64,000 bases of DNA from NCBI GenBank assembly GCA_030765065.1, contig CM060987.1, positions 77,972,333 to 78,036,332 of the forward strand, read 5' to 3'. A program made the position numbers and the translations under genes. Shown here piece after piece: positions 11,783 to 25,372 of the stretch (position 1 is its first letter; each line of letters opens with the position of its first letter). Source of the DNA: Deroplatys truncata (Eukaryota > Arthropoda > Insecta > Mantodea > Mantidae). Under the pieces are notes generated by a model. The model saw nothing but the letters and a program-made list of their open reading frames with translations, was not told the origin of the DNA and searched no databases.

Positions 11783-12750
11783 TTTACTTTTTCTACTGCT
11801 TACCTACAAGTAGAGAAGTATTGCATTTCAACCAAAAAGATGTTATATAGGGATTTCACTGGAAATACATTTTTTGAGGTCCCCTGAACCAAAAGAGCTT
11901 TCTTAGAAAAAGAGAGAGTACGTGCGTGCGTGCGTGCGTGCGTGCATGCATGCGTGCGTGTTTGAAGGGAGACATAATCCAAAACCAAAGAGTCAGTTAA
12001 AAACCAAACTTGATATTCAACATCTCCCAAGGATGCAACACAAAGATATTCAAAACATTCCCGCACCGAAACTGCTATTTACAATGAAAATGTTTCGTTA
12101 TCTTTTATTCTTTCAAAAATGATGCTAACAATTTTGATTGAAATGCCAAATGTTTAAGTTATTTGATGACAGATGAAATATATATTTTTGGATTCTGTGA
12201 AGTCCTCTTCATTCTGAATGACTTTTGTATAATTGGTAAACCATAAGAGATAGACAAAACTTTACTACACATCTTGTGTATTTACACTATGACTCATTGT
12301 TGTCATTGTTACTGTGCATTGTACTTGAATAGTAACAATTTAAATTGTTAAAGCTCCTAAAATAATTAATTTAAAAGAAAATGCATACTCTGTTAAAGCA
12401 CCAATTTATTTCAAATAAAATTTATTGTGGTGTTAACCATTTCCAAGACATTCTTTGTTACTGGTTTGAATTTTTAAAAGCTTATTTTTTTCAAGTGATA
12501 AGCCATTATTCGTTTTATCTCATGGTTATGCAAAGGGCATGGAATTTCATAGACATCACATAGTGAACCACTTCTTAAAATCTTACTATTGCTTCAGCCT
12601 ACTGTATCTTTCTTATACTTACCTACAACAAATGTGTAAATGTATAATTGAGTTTATCTCAATTAACAAGAAGTAGGTAGAAGAATAAGTTTTTCAGAAT
12701 AGTTAGTAGAAGAATGAGTAGAGAAAGTCATGTGAATACAACACATCACA
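11783..12750 (+). mobile_element. NAR1 repeat copy 3, tandem with copy 2
   Basis: It starts TACTTTTTCTACTGC only a few T bases after the terminal CAGA of copy 2, in the same orientation, and ends AGTAGAGAAAGTCATGTGAA. It is more diverged than copy 2. Its microsatellite slot (11,921-11,961) carries CGTGCGTG units with some CATG. Confidence 0.75.
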
Positions 12751-15700
12751 TTTCTTTCTTTTTTTTTATACATTTGCTTTCTTTCAGAAGTTTTATGTTA
12801 GGCCTTTATTAAACTAGGACCACTAGCAATTCCACATTTCACTGGTAGATATGACCCTGTAGAAGGTTCTGGAGATAATTTGTCAACTGATTTTCTAAAG
12901 GATATCACAAAAATGTCTGTAGATAATAGCTTACATAGAAGCTACAGAATATAAAGACATCTTATTTTGGATACAAAGTATGTCCACCGAAGTTAGTTCT
13001 GTGTCTAGCAAAAGTTCTAAAGTTATTCATAATGTAATACAAGCAGATGGGAGCTGTGTGATTTATAATTTATGTATTACAAAAGGTGTTTGAAGGTTTA
13101 GCCCTCAGCATCAATGTATGCAATATGGCTTCAAAGCATTCACTGTTGTACAATTTGAAAATTCAAAACATTTTGCAAGATTGGTTGTAATCATTGGAAC
13201 CCTCGTGACATATGAGGTCCAAAAATGTATAATGATAATATTTTTTTGCTCTGATTGCACATGCCAAAAATGCCTTCATACCTTGAGTGACAGCAACGTG
13301 TGACATCTTAGCAACACACAAAATACTTGGGAAGACTGCCAGCCAGAAAGAAAACAACCGAGGATGTCCAATGTAATTATGAGCAATTTTTTTACATGCT
13401 AGTTGTAATGTAACATGTAATTGATGCTCCTTGCTAAGCCTTCCAGTGTTTCTATAACAAATAAATTAAACAATAGGAAAGTATACAGCTCTTATCTTTT
13501 ACTTAACAATTCTGAAAGCATCTTCTAGCACCAACAGTGTGTAAAAACAGTTTCTTTTCTAGCTCCTGTATTAGTTTCCACAGATAGTTCTACAGCATTC
13601 TATAGTCGTCTCTTTTAGGTATCTGAAGGCTGTCCCAGGACAAAGGTTTGCTTCAGGAACATAGCAGCTTTTAGAAAGGGATTTATCATGATCATCATCA
13701 TTGTTCAATTTTGTTGGAGATACTTAAATTTCATACACAGTTTTACTGTTTATTAAAACCTTAGATCAAGTGCCAAATTTCTATTTTTCCAACTCCGGTC
13801 TTGGCAGTAATTATATTCCTTGCCTTCTCAAATGTACTGCAGGTATTCTCAGAGATGCCTCTGAACGAGCTTCTCAGGTGACTTGCTAAATATTGCCATT
13901 CATAACATTAATCATTATAAGTATGGAGCACACCAAATTGTTTATTGGATTCATTGTATATCCCCTAAATAAGAATCTAAATTTCACATAATAATCACTA
14001 CCTAATCACTTATAAAAAGAAAAATGCTTTAGTACACAATGCCAACTGATATAAACAATAGTAGTTGGACTCATTCTAAGTGCTACCACTTCTCTACCAA
14101 CCTATTTCACTTCAAATATATCAGAAAAAGTGAAAAAAATACTTGCATTGTGTTGAGAACACTAGCTGTTGTGGAGAAGCTCCCCATCACGAAATGTGAT
14201 CATAGTCATGCCAACCAGTTTACGTTCCACTCAATGAAACGCATCAATGCCGATGAAGTAGGCAAGCTTCATGACCAACCAGCGGATTGCAAAGAGAGCA
14301 GCTTGATTATGAAGAGTACAATTTGTAAAATTGTTATAAACGAAGAATAAATGCTAAAAGATAAAGCATTACTATGTAGGCTATTCAAAAAAGTAGGTGA
14401 CTTGATGATTCAAATGCTTCAAGAGAGAACTGCCTCTGGTATTTCTTGATTTGTCATTGAATGATTTATTCAATGTCTTTGAAAACCACTATTTGTAATT
14501 TAATCTTATTGAAGCATAATATATGTTTAACATCAGAAATCTGTGTGTCATGATAATCAAAGCAGAAAAGCAGAAATTCCATTTTCTTTTATACATTTCA
14601 ATACATCAGCTTCACTGGCCCTCTACTACCTCTTTTGTTTATATTGATTAAATAAAGTATATATTACAACCACTTAGGAAGAATTTCTCTAGTCATCCTG
14701 TGTTCTCAATGAAATGTATAAAGCAGACATCATTAGATGGTTTAGAATTGAGCACATTATTCACAACTGTCATCACCACCACCATGTAAGGTTATGAGAA
14801 TTATGCAAATATGATTTAAAAAGCGAAATTCATGTTTATTGTAACTTCATGATTCATGAGAAAAAATAAATATATAATAATACATAAAGCATTATATTAA
14901 TGTACTACTATATAAAACTCATGATTACAATTCGTTGTTTTCTAAATCTAGATATTTTTTGTGGGGCATTTAATTAAGCATTTTAAATTACTATCTGTTT
15001 CATATACAAAACAAATATTAAGACACCTCTCCCTTAAAAAACAAGAAGCGATGTTTATTTGGTTTAGTGTAGAATAACATTTGTCATTAAAAATTTCAGA
15101 TTGTTATTAGACATGTCTTCCATGTGATCCAAACACTCCATTTATTTAATGTTAACCCACAGAAGAGATTTCATGTTCATAACTTAAAGAAAGAAATAGC
15201 TATTTTGTTTAAGTCTATTAGAATACAATTAAAGCACAATGCTATGAACATTATGATTCAAACTGAGAATGTTCTTTCTCTTTACATAAAAACCATAGTG
15301 TAATGATTTTTATACCAATTCAATCCACGTTTAGCTGGACAAACTTGTTCTAAGATTCCTCCCATTTGCACTTACTGTGCTTTAAAACAACACCCTTGGA
15401 CAGGGCCATATTTAGAGGTTTCTAGGGTTCAAACCCCCCCTGAAACTTCTGACAGTTTTATTTATTTAAATTCATAACAAATCAATATGGGAAAATGTTG
15501 TTAGAAACAGTAGGTCAATTGCTAATAGCACCTTTACAAGAAAAAAGGAAACTTAATATTGTCGCCTTACATAGGTAAGGTGACCATACATTCCGGTTTT
15601 CGAAGCAGTCTCCATGTTTAGTGCTGTAAGGTAGAATATCCTCATTCTGGTGAGTTTTTCTTGTCTATATAAAGTCGCCAAGCAATTTTCTTATCCATGT

Positions 15701-18700
15701 AATGTCTATATACTATGGAGTAGGTACATGGTAACTGTGTGGGGTACTGTTAAGTTTAGATCTACTTGTGGAAAACCCTCCCCGAAATTTTTTTCTGGGT
15801 ACGGGCATGCCCTTCAACAGTTGGCTGAAGGCCTCCTGGCTTAGGCTTTCAACAAGTTCCCCATCCACTTCTTGTTCCTATTCTTCCAACAAAAACATAG
15901 GCAGAATTCTTACACACAGCTAGTGTAAACTGAATTGTTTTTTCTAATGCTGGTAAAAACTGCTTACTTTCTGGCAAATACTCATAGTAAACAGCAATGT
16001 TGTAATGCCGTAGAAATCTAACAGTCAATTTTTCTTATATAGGTACAATACTTTAAAAAGGAGTCTGTTCCAAAGGCCCAAAAGTGACATTTGTGGGGAG
16101 GGGGATTCAATTAGCCCCCTAAGTTATGAGAAAGAATTAGGCTATTAATTATTATTGCTCTACCAAAAGAAATATTATGACGGCTGTATTTTTAAAACAA
16201 ACATTTCAGATTTAAGAAATAAAAGATTTCTTTTAGGCTAAATGTGACATTAAAATTTGCATGAAAATTTGGAAAACTCCTTCAGGCAATCTTGGACCCC
16301 CCCCCCAGCAGGAATTTAAATGATGCTCCTACAAAGGCCAAAACATCTTCAAGTAAGTTAAGAGCTTTTAGTTATTTAAATCTTACCATTATTATTTAAT
16401 GATAGTACATCACACTTTCTAGTTTCATTATACAATTTTATTACAATAACTGCATACTGGGAAAATTAAATAAAAAGAGAAAAATCCTGAACTTCTAAAC
16501 AAACCAAAAAACTGTAATGTGCATTTAAATAATGATGTGCTTTAAATTACATGTATGAAATGAAGGATAAGTTTCAAATTAAATAATGATTCAAATGATT
16601 GTGATGTTTCCCTTGTATGATTATTAGAGATATTTGCTTTAAATGGCTAAAACCCATCTAGACTTATTCTGGTGGTCAAAATATCACAGCATGTTACAAT
16701 ACTGCTACTAGTGTAAACTGTAGCAGCTGGTCTTCTCAGTGGGTTTTCCTGTAAGACATCAAGTTCTTATTGGGAATGTTTTACTTTTCCATTCCAAACT
16801 AAAAGCAGCAAATATGTAGCCGCAAACTAAAAATCATCATTTACTCCAAGTTTAGAACATTAATTTTTATAATTTTATACATTAAGATGCAGACACAACA
16901 TGAACATTGCAGAGGTTAAGGAGCGCAGATTTATAGTCTGCTTAATCCTAGGTATTTCAAGCTAAAAATGATAGTTAATCTAATGATTTTCCACATGATT
17001 CATGGTCAATTAACACTAAACTAAACAAACAAATAAGATCACAAGACCTGCCTCTAATGTAGATATTGAATATAATGTGCTCAGTGGAATATGTCGCAAA
17101 CCTAAGGATGTATATGAATGTAAGGAGGTGTTTTGATTACAGCATGCAGTTTTTGGTAATATTAACAGTATACACCAAAGAATTGCATATGCTATACACA
17201 GTTAATAGCTTTTGTTGCTTTATTACAAATAAAATTTGATGTAATGCTCCAAACCACAAACTTTTAAGTTTGATTCTACTTTCCTGTCCTCTGTTTGCCA
17301 GTAATATTCATACACTATTTCTTGTGCACCTATATAAAGTGTAAAGTAGTTATGGGGACACCATTATAACTTCACTATTGTTAAGCTGACATGTACATCA
17401 GCAGAGTATGTGTCTTCAGCCTCTAGAATCTTTTGAGTATCAAATAGATATTTTGTTATATACTCTGTGTAATCTTAGTATATTATATTTGCTCTTCAGA
17501 TAATATATTAATTGTGGAAGTTATCAATTAGTGCAGCCTACAGTACTAGTTTAAGCAGAACATACCTTTTTTGTTAATAAAAGAATGGAAATTATTAATG
17601 TATAGTCTCAAATCTTACTAGGTACATAAATGCTGTAAATAATTATACTAGAAACTTCACTATTATTGTGCCTTAATCTAGAATTTTCTTTGAACAGAAT
17701 TAGTGAACTTTGTAAAATATTTCAGTTTGAAGACTGCTTATTCTTCTCCCTTCTCCTTTATCCTTTTCTCAGGCGTACTGAACTGTATACATTCCTGTGC
17801 TAGAGAGAGCATTTGCAATGCTCAGTGGCAACAAATCATGAAATGCAGAATATTGCTCTTTGTTTTTTTAATTTGATGAATCAATATTTAATATCTTCAT
17901 TATGTTCATGTAACATTAAAAATTGGGTTTTCTGAAGTTACATGTCTTTAAAAACAGTATTTACAATTTTAGAAGTACAAGTTTTCTAAGTCTATATAAT
18001 ACAAACACTTTTTATATAGGTATGTAACAAAGGGATAATTGGTTGATTTCTGATATAAAAGAGAAGTAAACCACATATAGGAAGTGTAGTAATGTACACA
18101 TAGAGTTTTTCTGCCAGCATTTATGCAAATGTTAAAATGACAAATTTCTGTAATGTAGGAAATGCTGTTGATTTTACCGGGTATTCAAATATATTGATAA
18201 AAGTATTGGAATTGCAAAGTATTGCTGATTAAATTGGATGAGCTGTTATTGTAATTATAAAATAAAAGAGTATAAATCAGAAAACTAAACTACCTAACTT
18301 TCTTCTACATAAAGAAAATGTACTTAAAACTGGACATGTGCCATAAAATAAATATCTACAGGTGCTATAAAATTTTCATTGTGTTGATTTTTAGTAGGTG
18401 CTGAAACTGCTCCCCCCCTCCATAAAAAGGTCTTCCTTATCAAGAAATGGAACAAACTGGCAAGATAAAACAGAACCTACATTCTAATAAATATATATTT
18501 TAGGAAAATGCATATAATTACAGTAGCAATATAAGCTTTCTGCAAACAAACTTATGGAGACCAACTGAATGAATAATTTGGATTCTGGGCAGGGCAAATT
18601 GAAGATAAACTTTTAAAATTCAATTTAATATAATAAGCCCATGGTTGGCGACACTCTTATAAAGGATGAACAAATTCATTTTGCATTTAAGGGGTGTTAT

Positions 18701-20190
18701 GATGTATTTTATATTTGTAATTTATATTATGAGCTCCTATCACTGGTAGAATTTATTTATAATTGTATGGAAATAAAAAAAAATCACTTTTAATATAACA
18801 CCACTTATCAATAGTCTCAACAGTTAGCATTCTATTCCAATAGAGCTTATTTATCTGATTACTGATTGTGAAGAAAATCTCCTTTTTCCTTTCAGGAAAA
18901 GGGTGACTATGATTTATTGTTATTCAGTGTAATAATAAGTGCTTACTTCACAAGTACTTATAATGCAATAGGCCTCATATGGAAGTAAGCAAGGGAAAAA
19001 ATTTAAAGCTTTGACAGTAAGGAATTTAATCAGTACTTATCATGTTTCCAGGATCCAGCAGATTTAGGAAAAACGTTTATTATTTCCCATGACCTTTTGC
19101 AAATCTTAGAAACATGCTTGAGAAATGAAAAATTAAAATATATCACCAAAAAATTATGGTTAAAATTTTTAGTGCCAATTATGAAAATGTACAACTTCCA
19201 ATTCTCCCAGAAGTAGACTCTGTGTTTAACTAGGAAAAAGCAATTATTTCTATAAAAATCAGAAAATATGCTTCCTCTGCTAAGGCATTGTACCAACTGA
19301 AGAGATTTTGGTATATGACTCTTGTATTAAATGTATTTCCTCTAATTAGTTGTTCTTGTAGAATATAGACTTATGTTGCAAGCAGATCAAGCATTACCTA
19401 AGTCTTAATGTATAGAAGTGATATGATATGAATAAAATCAAATTGTAGACTGACTAAAGGGAGGTAACACAGGTAATCACACATTAATAGATGCACATGC
19501 TATTTGAAACCACCATGTTAAAACAAGTGCTGTCATGATGATATTTTTTCTTGGCCATAATTACTTTCCAGTCCTAATAAAGTATTTCACTTAAGAGGCT
19601 GCTTCTTCAACAAAACTGCATTTCAGTAATGTGAAATTTGCGATTTGAAAGTTTGTTCTTACTGGTATTGCAGGGAAATAAAACATATACAGGTTTAGTT
19701 AAAAGTCCCACATCACTTGAATATATTTTAAAATATATATTTCATTTACTTGAAAATTGGCATGTGGGATTAACTAGTAGTAAGTGTATAAATATAATAT
19801 TTTCTCTTACATATATTCAAGTGTTATGAGGTGTGTGCCCAGCTCTCTTGTTGTAAATGAAAACTTCCTCAATTTATTTACATGACTGAACAGTATATGA
19901 TATTGGGTAATGATGGAGAGGATTTCACCACTGCAGCAAAGTCATACCTACTTAAGCTTTGGAGGAGAATGAGCTAAGGGAGCACTAACAACAGTTAATT
20001 TAATGGTGACAGACACGGCATAGTCTGAGCATTCCTCTGGTATGCAAGGATAGATGCATGTCAGAGGTATTGAAGTCCTCTCTTAAAGTACATCCACTAC
20101 TCCTGGTTCTAGAGCGAAATAAATGAAAAGGAATGAGAGACAGGAAACTTTGGGTGCATAATACATCCAAGTGACCAGAGAGAAAACAAA
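12750..20190. other. Long AT-rich stretch, no recognised gene or element
   Basis: Nothing with a recognisable domain is seen across 7.4 kb. The longest notable frame is about 103 codons on the plus strand (14,039-14,350), with no known motif and no supporting context. C-runs occur near 15,436 and 16,300. The sequence is compatible with an intron or intergenic DNA. Confidence 0.5.
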
Positions 20191-20214
20191 ACCTTAGTCA
20201 GGCTGGTCAAACAC

Positions 20215-20292
20215 CTTGAGGTTCGAAGCCAGACCTCCCAAATGCAAGCCTTAGATCTACTACCCAAGGCAATCCACTCAGCCTACTAAATT
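20215..20292 (-). mobile_element. tRNA-derived SINE head, family 3
   Basis: The minus strand from about 20,290 reads AGGCTGAGTGGATTGCC, like the A box and D arm of a tRNA-Ser/Leu-type gene. An anticodon-like arm follows, then CTGGCTTCGAACCTC resembling the T arm and B box. It is too diverged and lacks the closing acceptor stem needed for a functional tRNA, so a SINE head or tRNA pseudogene is more likely. The body, if any, extends to lower coordinates and is not delimited. Confidence 0.4.
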
Positions 20293-20559
20293 GTACTTTT
20301 AGAGCTTTTAAAAAGTCCAGGATGTTTCAACAGTTGAGCATGATGAGACTCACTATGACATAGGAAGACTATGAAGCTGAAAATGTTCTCCCCTATCCTA
20401 GTATTCAGGTACTCCCACATATCAATTTTCAAATCAGGTTTTTAAAAGAAACTGAAATTGGGTGAAGCCAGCTTTTGACAAACCTCGCACTTTTGAAAAT
20501 CTGTTCAACAATACTCCTCATATATGGATCCCGTCCAAAGTAAGAGACTGAGGTCAATT

Positions 20560-20765
20560 CCAATAAAACCCAAAGATATAAATATATAGACATAGTAAAT
20601 AAAGAAGAGAGAGAATCTATTGCATGGTTAAGAACCGGAGCATGGAGGCTAAAAGGGCTAAGACAGGGTATTCCTCAGAATCATTGTCCGATATGTGGTG
20701 GTAATGAAGACATTGAACACATAGTATTTAAGTGCCAAGGAACAGAAAATTGGAGAAAATTGCAC
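20560..20765 (+). pseudogene. Non-LTR retrotransposon family A, C-terminal fragment (copy 3)
   Basis: The plus strand reads YIDIVNKEERESIAWLRTGA, then WRLKGLRQGIPQNHCPICGG and NEDIEHIVFKCQG. The first part is the same protein segment as the end of the 5.5 kb relic. The second part adds the C-terminal zinc-knuckle-like motif C-x2-C-x8-H-x4-C that the other copies lose. The fragment ends against a piggyBac relic on the opposite strand, so it was inserted into that relic or joined to it by rearrangement. Confidence 0.75.
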
Positions 20766-21290
20766 ATTTGCTCAACAGTATCATCCCCACACTTTGTCAT
20801 GTTGTAATCTACTATAATGTGGGTTTTCCTAGTGTCTTCATCCACTGCTCTTTCATTATACATTGTGGAGATGAATACTACAGATTTGTTTTGTTTAGGT
20901 ACATACTATACCATGGTAATGTCTTTCTGGTACTCAAAAAATTGCAGAACTGATTTCCTTGTTGGGTAAAAGCTGAGCTGGGATTTCTTTTTTATCCTTT
21001 GTCGGGGTTTCTACACAAGCAATTTTATTTTGCAAGAGATAGAGAACCAGCAGATATCTAGTATACCAATTATCTATTGTCAGATTTCTGCTTGTGTATC
21101 AGCTTGGTTAGTCTATCCACAATATCAAATGGCTTATTAGAAATGCCAAATGCTCCTCCTGAGAGTTTGCCACAATAGGTACACTTCCAACAAACCTGAG
21201 TAGAATGACGTTGCATCTCAGTCAAATGAGGAAGTAACCTTTCAAAACACAGTAAGTCCACAAATACCAATTTTACAGGAGAAGGCAAAA
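20690..21290 (-). pseudogene. piggyBac transposase relic, rearranged
   Basis: The minus strand from about 21,170 down has PFDIVDRLTKLIHK, then a decayed 'DNxYT' region and NKIACV. QLLPNKEISSAI follows, then MYNERAVDEDTRKTHIIVDY with NMTKCGDDTVEQMC. This order and wording fit the DDE core of piggyBac transposases, ending at the region with the last catalytic Asp (pattern 'DYNxTKxGVDxxDQ'). Stops and frameshifts are frequent. At 21,180-21,290, upstream of the core, a CWKCTYCG block looks like a piggyBac C-terminal cysteine-rich piece that is out of order. The element is probably rearranged or two copies are joined. Confidence 0.6.
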
Positions 21291-21299
21291 ACTAATATT

Positions 21300-22490
21300 G
21301 AGTAAAGTTTTATAATAATTTATATATGGGGATTTATTAAGAATTGTGAATACAGAAAAATAGGATAAGTGAGAAAAATCTTACTCTTTATTTAAAGGCA
21401 CAGTTGCTAATTGAGTTTTGGAAATATGTGGACCTATTTCTTTTGCACCAACCAAAGGAACAGTTTGCATTTTGAAACAAAGTTATACAGAAACACTGCA
21501 AGAATTTATTCCTTAATTTTGATTTTTAGCCAAATAATGATACAGTGAAATAAAAAATTCAAAAACATGTTCCTAACCAATTATTTAAACAATACCAAAA
21601 TAATCGCTTGTTTTAATGTGTACATACTGCTTCTTTGAGAAATGTCCAAACATTACTTAAGCAATAAAATTATAACTAAGGAGGACACTTTCAAACATTA
21701 TTTAAAGAATACAGTCAAAATTGTTACCTACTTTAACTATACATATTTTTCTTCAAATTGTAAATAAAAAAATATATTAAGAAACACAGTCAAAATCATT
21801 AATAAGTCATCAAGTTCTTTTCACAACTTGTATTATAATTAATAACAGGATCAAAATTAATCTGTACTTTTACAATCTGCAAAGCTTTGTTTTGACTTAT
21901 ATTCACACATTATGTAAGGAATACAATTAATATTAATGGATAATGTAATTTACTCAATAAAGAAAGCAGTAAAAATTATTCAGTTTTAAAACAAAGTCAG
22001 GTACTAGAAAATCAAATGATACTGGCCTATAAACATCACCATTGAAGGTAATTTTACAGACTGCTATCATCATATTTTAGTTAAAATGTTGAAATTTGAA
22101 GTATATTATGCCTCTTACTCCTCTACAAAGCATTCGATATCCAGGTTCTCCTCCAAGCAATCACTCTTCATCCTCAACTTGATCCTCTATGTTGTGTGTT
22201 AAATCATCGTCTTTCTCAAGTAGATTAACATAAAACTTCAGCGTTTCATCCTCCTTCCAGCCATTACCAAAGCATTGTATCACAAGAGTGAGTAAATCTC
22301 TTTTCTTTTATTTATTTTATAGTGTGTATCAAACTGACTGCATTTGGGTCACTAAGGCCTTCTGCTATTTCCTAGATCCAGAAGGGTGGTCCCCTACATA
22401 TACCCCTTCTTCCATGTTTGTTTACATAAACTGTAGGCTAGCACAAAATCACAACAAACCTGCCACATATGACAATAATTTGGTGGTAAC
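21300..22490. other. AT-rich DNA without recognised features
   Basis: No gene or element end was recognised. A minus-strand acidic stretch near 22,140-22,230 could be the N-terminal acidic region of the neighbouring piggyBac relic, but that is a guess. Confidence 0.4.
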
Positions 22491-22492
22491 AA

Positions 22493-23718
22493 TAACATGG
22501 CACACTGAAACTTTTGAGAATGGACAACAATGAGTAGTGGTGAGTCAAAGCAGCTTTTCCTAACTTCAGATTGAAGTTCAGATAGCCACATGTGCAAGTG
22601 TGGGCGCGCTCCAACAATGTGCATCTTCAGCATCACCTAGCAGGTGTTGCTATGCCATATGCTAGGATGGGTCTCAAGCGAGAGCATTTTGATGCTATCA
22701 TTTTCTATGACTAAAGTCAATTTAGGGGAGAGAGAATGCCTTGAAAGACTGCATTGTAAATTTAGGGATCTCTGCCCTTCGCAATCCACAATTTATCGAT
22801 GGTATGCAGAGTTTAGAAGAGGAAGGGATTCCCTTGAAGATGAAGACAAAATAGGATGGATGAAAATGTGGTGAAAGCAGAACACATGTTGCAGGAAGAT
22901 CATTGTTGCACATATGGTCAGATTCAAGAAGCCCTAAATATTGGATCGGCAACAGTGAAAACAATCCTGGAAGAAAAACTTAACGTTAGGAAGCTCTGTA
23001 GTCGCTGGATCCCCCACCACCTCACAAATGAGCAGAAACAGGTATGTGTGCAATGGTGCCAGAAAATAATTTAAAAATTCAATGGAGAAAGATCCAAAAA
23101 CATATTTAACATTGTAACAGGTGACAAAAGCTGGATTTACCATTATGATCCAGAAACTAAACAACAGTCATTGATCTGGGTTCTTTCCAGGAGAAGATCC
23201 CCCAACAAAAGTGAAGCGAATGAGAAGTGTTGGCAAGAAGATGATCTATTCCTCTTCTCAACAAGTGGCTATATTGTGATGATTCCGTTTGAGGAACAAA
23301 AGACTATTACTGCCAGATGGTACACCATAAAATGTCTGCTACATGTGTTCAATGAACTGAGAAAAATGCATCCTAACACTGGTTTGCATGGAATTTTGTT
23401 GCACTATGACAATGTTTCTGCCTTCACTGCACAAGAAGCAATCCAATTTCTGCAGGACTTTTTTCTATTCCCCAAAATGAAAGAAAAAATTTGAGGTCAA
23501 TGATTTGAGTCACCTGAAGCCATAGCAGCTGCTTATGAATAATGTATTTGCACTCTCTCCAAAGAACAAAGGTGTTCAAACATTTGAAAAATGGTTTGAA
23601 AGGATGTAACGGCACAAAGAATGCAATGGACAATACTTTTAAAAGATGCAATGATCAAATCTAAATTTTTAATATTTTATTGCATCCATTCTCAAAACTT
23701 TTGGAGTGACCCTATGTA
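22493..23718 (+). mobile_element. mariner element with both terminal inverted repeats
   Basis: The left end (22,493-22,530) contains ACTTTTGAGAATGGA. The right end (23,681-23,718), read in complement, contains GTTTTGAGAATGGATGCAAT preceded by ACATAGGGTCACTCCAAAA. The two align over ~35 bases with gaps and surround the transposase relic in the expected order. TA dinucleotides lie at both ends, consistent with the family's target site. The length of ~1.23 kb is normal for mariner. Confidence 0.8.
22690..23640 (+). pseudogene. mariner transposase pseudogene
   Basis: Successive plus-strand frames give the N-terminal helix-turn-helix region (LHCKFRDLCPSQSTIYRWYA, then EFRRGRDSLEDED). The second helix-turn-helix follows (DENVVKAEHMLQ...IGSATVKTILEEKLNVRKL), then the linker (RWIPHHLTNEQKQ). 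The first catalytic Asp is in VTGDKSWIYHYDPETKQQS, and the second is in GILLHYDNVSAFTAQEA. A deletion then joins FLQDFF directly to LFPKMKEK, removing the 'PPYSPDLAPxDF' segment and hence the third catalytic Asp. Frameshifts occur near 22,855 and 23,070. The C-terminus (KGVQTFEKWFERM) is still readable, so the gene is nonfunctional. Confidence 0.85.
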
Positions 23719-23719
23719 T

Positions 23720-24520
23720 ACAAATATTGTGAAGGTTTGGAATATTTGCTTTTTCAGTTTATATAAATTTTTATTAGATTTTGAATGTAACATACATTAA
23801 CAATTGCAGCAAGTTAACCTTATCATGGTTTGAACCAATCTTGATGCTGGACTGATCACATTTTGAACCAAAGCCCAAAACTTGTACTTGATAAAAAAGC
23901 TTAAAAATTGTGTTTTGAATCAAAGCATTATTTTAACTTGATGGAAGCCATTTTTTAGAGCAGAAATTTGCTTCAAACTAATTTATATCCATGTGTGGAC
24001 TTATTGCATTTTAAAACGTCATTCCTCAAATATTTGATGCCATATTTAGCTGGTTTGTTGGGAATATATTGTATGAATGCTTCTGATTTCTTATCAGTAG
24101 TAACAAATTCTCCAAGACTGTAACTGTTCATGCAGTTTTTTTATAAATGGATCAACAAAGCTCCTAATAGCTGCTTACCTATCCATTTTAAAGCCAATAT
24201 CCCTTGTAATTGCCCCCCCCTGTCAAATAAAGGACACTTAACACTGCACTAATTTCATTTCTGTCTGTCAACTTAGCAAGCATATCCCTATAAGCATTTT
24301 ACTTCAACTTTTTTCTATGAATGTAAGCATTTATAAAATGCACAATGTTATCTATTATAATTTTATGAAGATTTAGTTTCCTCCATAATACCTTGTGTTT
24401 TCAGTTTATTGCCTGGAAAGCTGCTCTTGACAATATTTTTGGCTGGCACACAGGATGTTTTTATGCATACCAGTTTTCATCCATTTATTTTTTGTTTTGT
24501 TTGTTTGTCGCTACTAATAA
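23720..24520. other. AT-rich DNA without recognised features
   Basis: No domain or repeat was recognised between the mariner and NAR1 copy 4, apart from a C-run at about 24,213. Confidence 0.45.
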
Positions 24521-24522
24521 AC

Positions 24523-25283
24523 ACCTGATGGCTACACTCAAGAACTTTCTTTACCCTTTATCATTTATTACTGGGTATACACACTATTCTTATAAAAGCT
24601 TATTTTTCTATCCACTTCATTTTAATCTAGATAAACCTTTGCAGAAATAGCTCATTACACATTTTGTGTAATCAAATGTCTAAGAACTGAACGTTATATG
24701 CTGGCCTTAAAATGCATACCCTTTCCATGCAATCACAAAGAACAACTGATTATCAACAGTACTTTAAAAGAATGACAAAGTTGAACAATTCAAACCATTA
24801 ATGATGGATATCTTGGAAATGCTTTATGCCACAAAAAATTGTTTAAAATAAACTGTGTGTTTTAAAGAGATCTACACATTTTTGTGTAGTATGTTTTCAT
24901 CTATTGCTTAACATATACCAGTTATATAAGATTACCTATACAAAATTTCTTCCAAATGAAGGGGACTTTATAGGCTATTTCCAGAAAATTCAAGATGTAC
25001 ATTTATTATCTAAACATCTTTAATATAGGGTATTTTGATAAAAATTGTTGAAGCCATTTTTAAGAATATCAAAAATGTAGAAAAATATTTTATGTAAAGG
25101 GTAGTTTGGGATGGGGGATTTTCTTTAAAATTGTGTCATATCTTTGGAAGATATTGAACTTAAATACAACGTATGTTTTTTGTTAATATGTGAATTAAAT
25201 CTATTTAAGTTATTGTAGAATGAATTGATAAAATTATTTTTAAGTTTGATTTTTCTCCAAATTTTTGTTTTTGAGTTATGCTG

Positions 25284-25372
<89 letters not shown>

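Noticed and set aside
14039..14350. 103-codon plus-strand frame as a gene
   Set aside because: No recognisable domain, no flanking exon or promoter signals, and such length is expected occasionally by chance.
15400..16330. Possible DNA transposon between two C-rich tracts (GGGCCATATTTAGAGG and the C-run at 16,300)
   Set aside because: The ends are not inverted repeats of each other and no coding relic lies between them.
20215..20292. Functional tRNA-Ser/Leu-like gene
   Set aside because: The A- and B-box-like parts are present but stems are imperfect and no acceptor closure was found.
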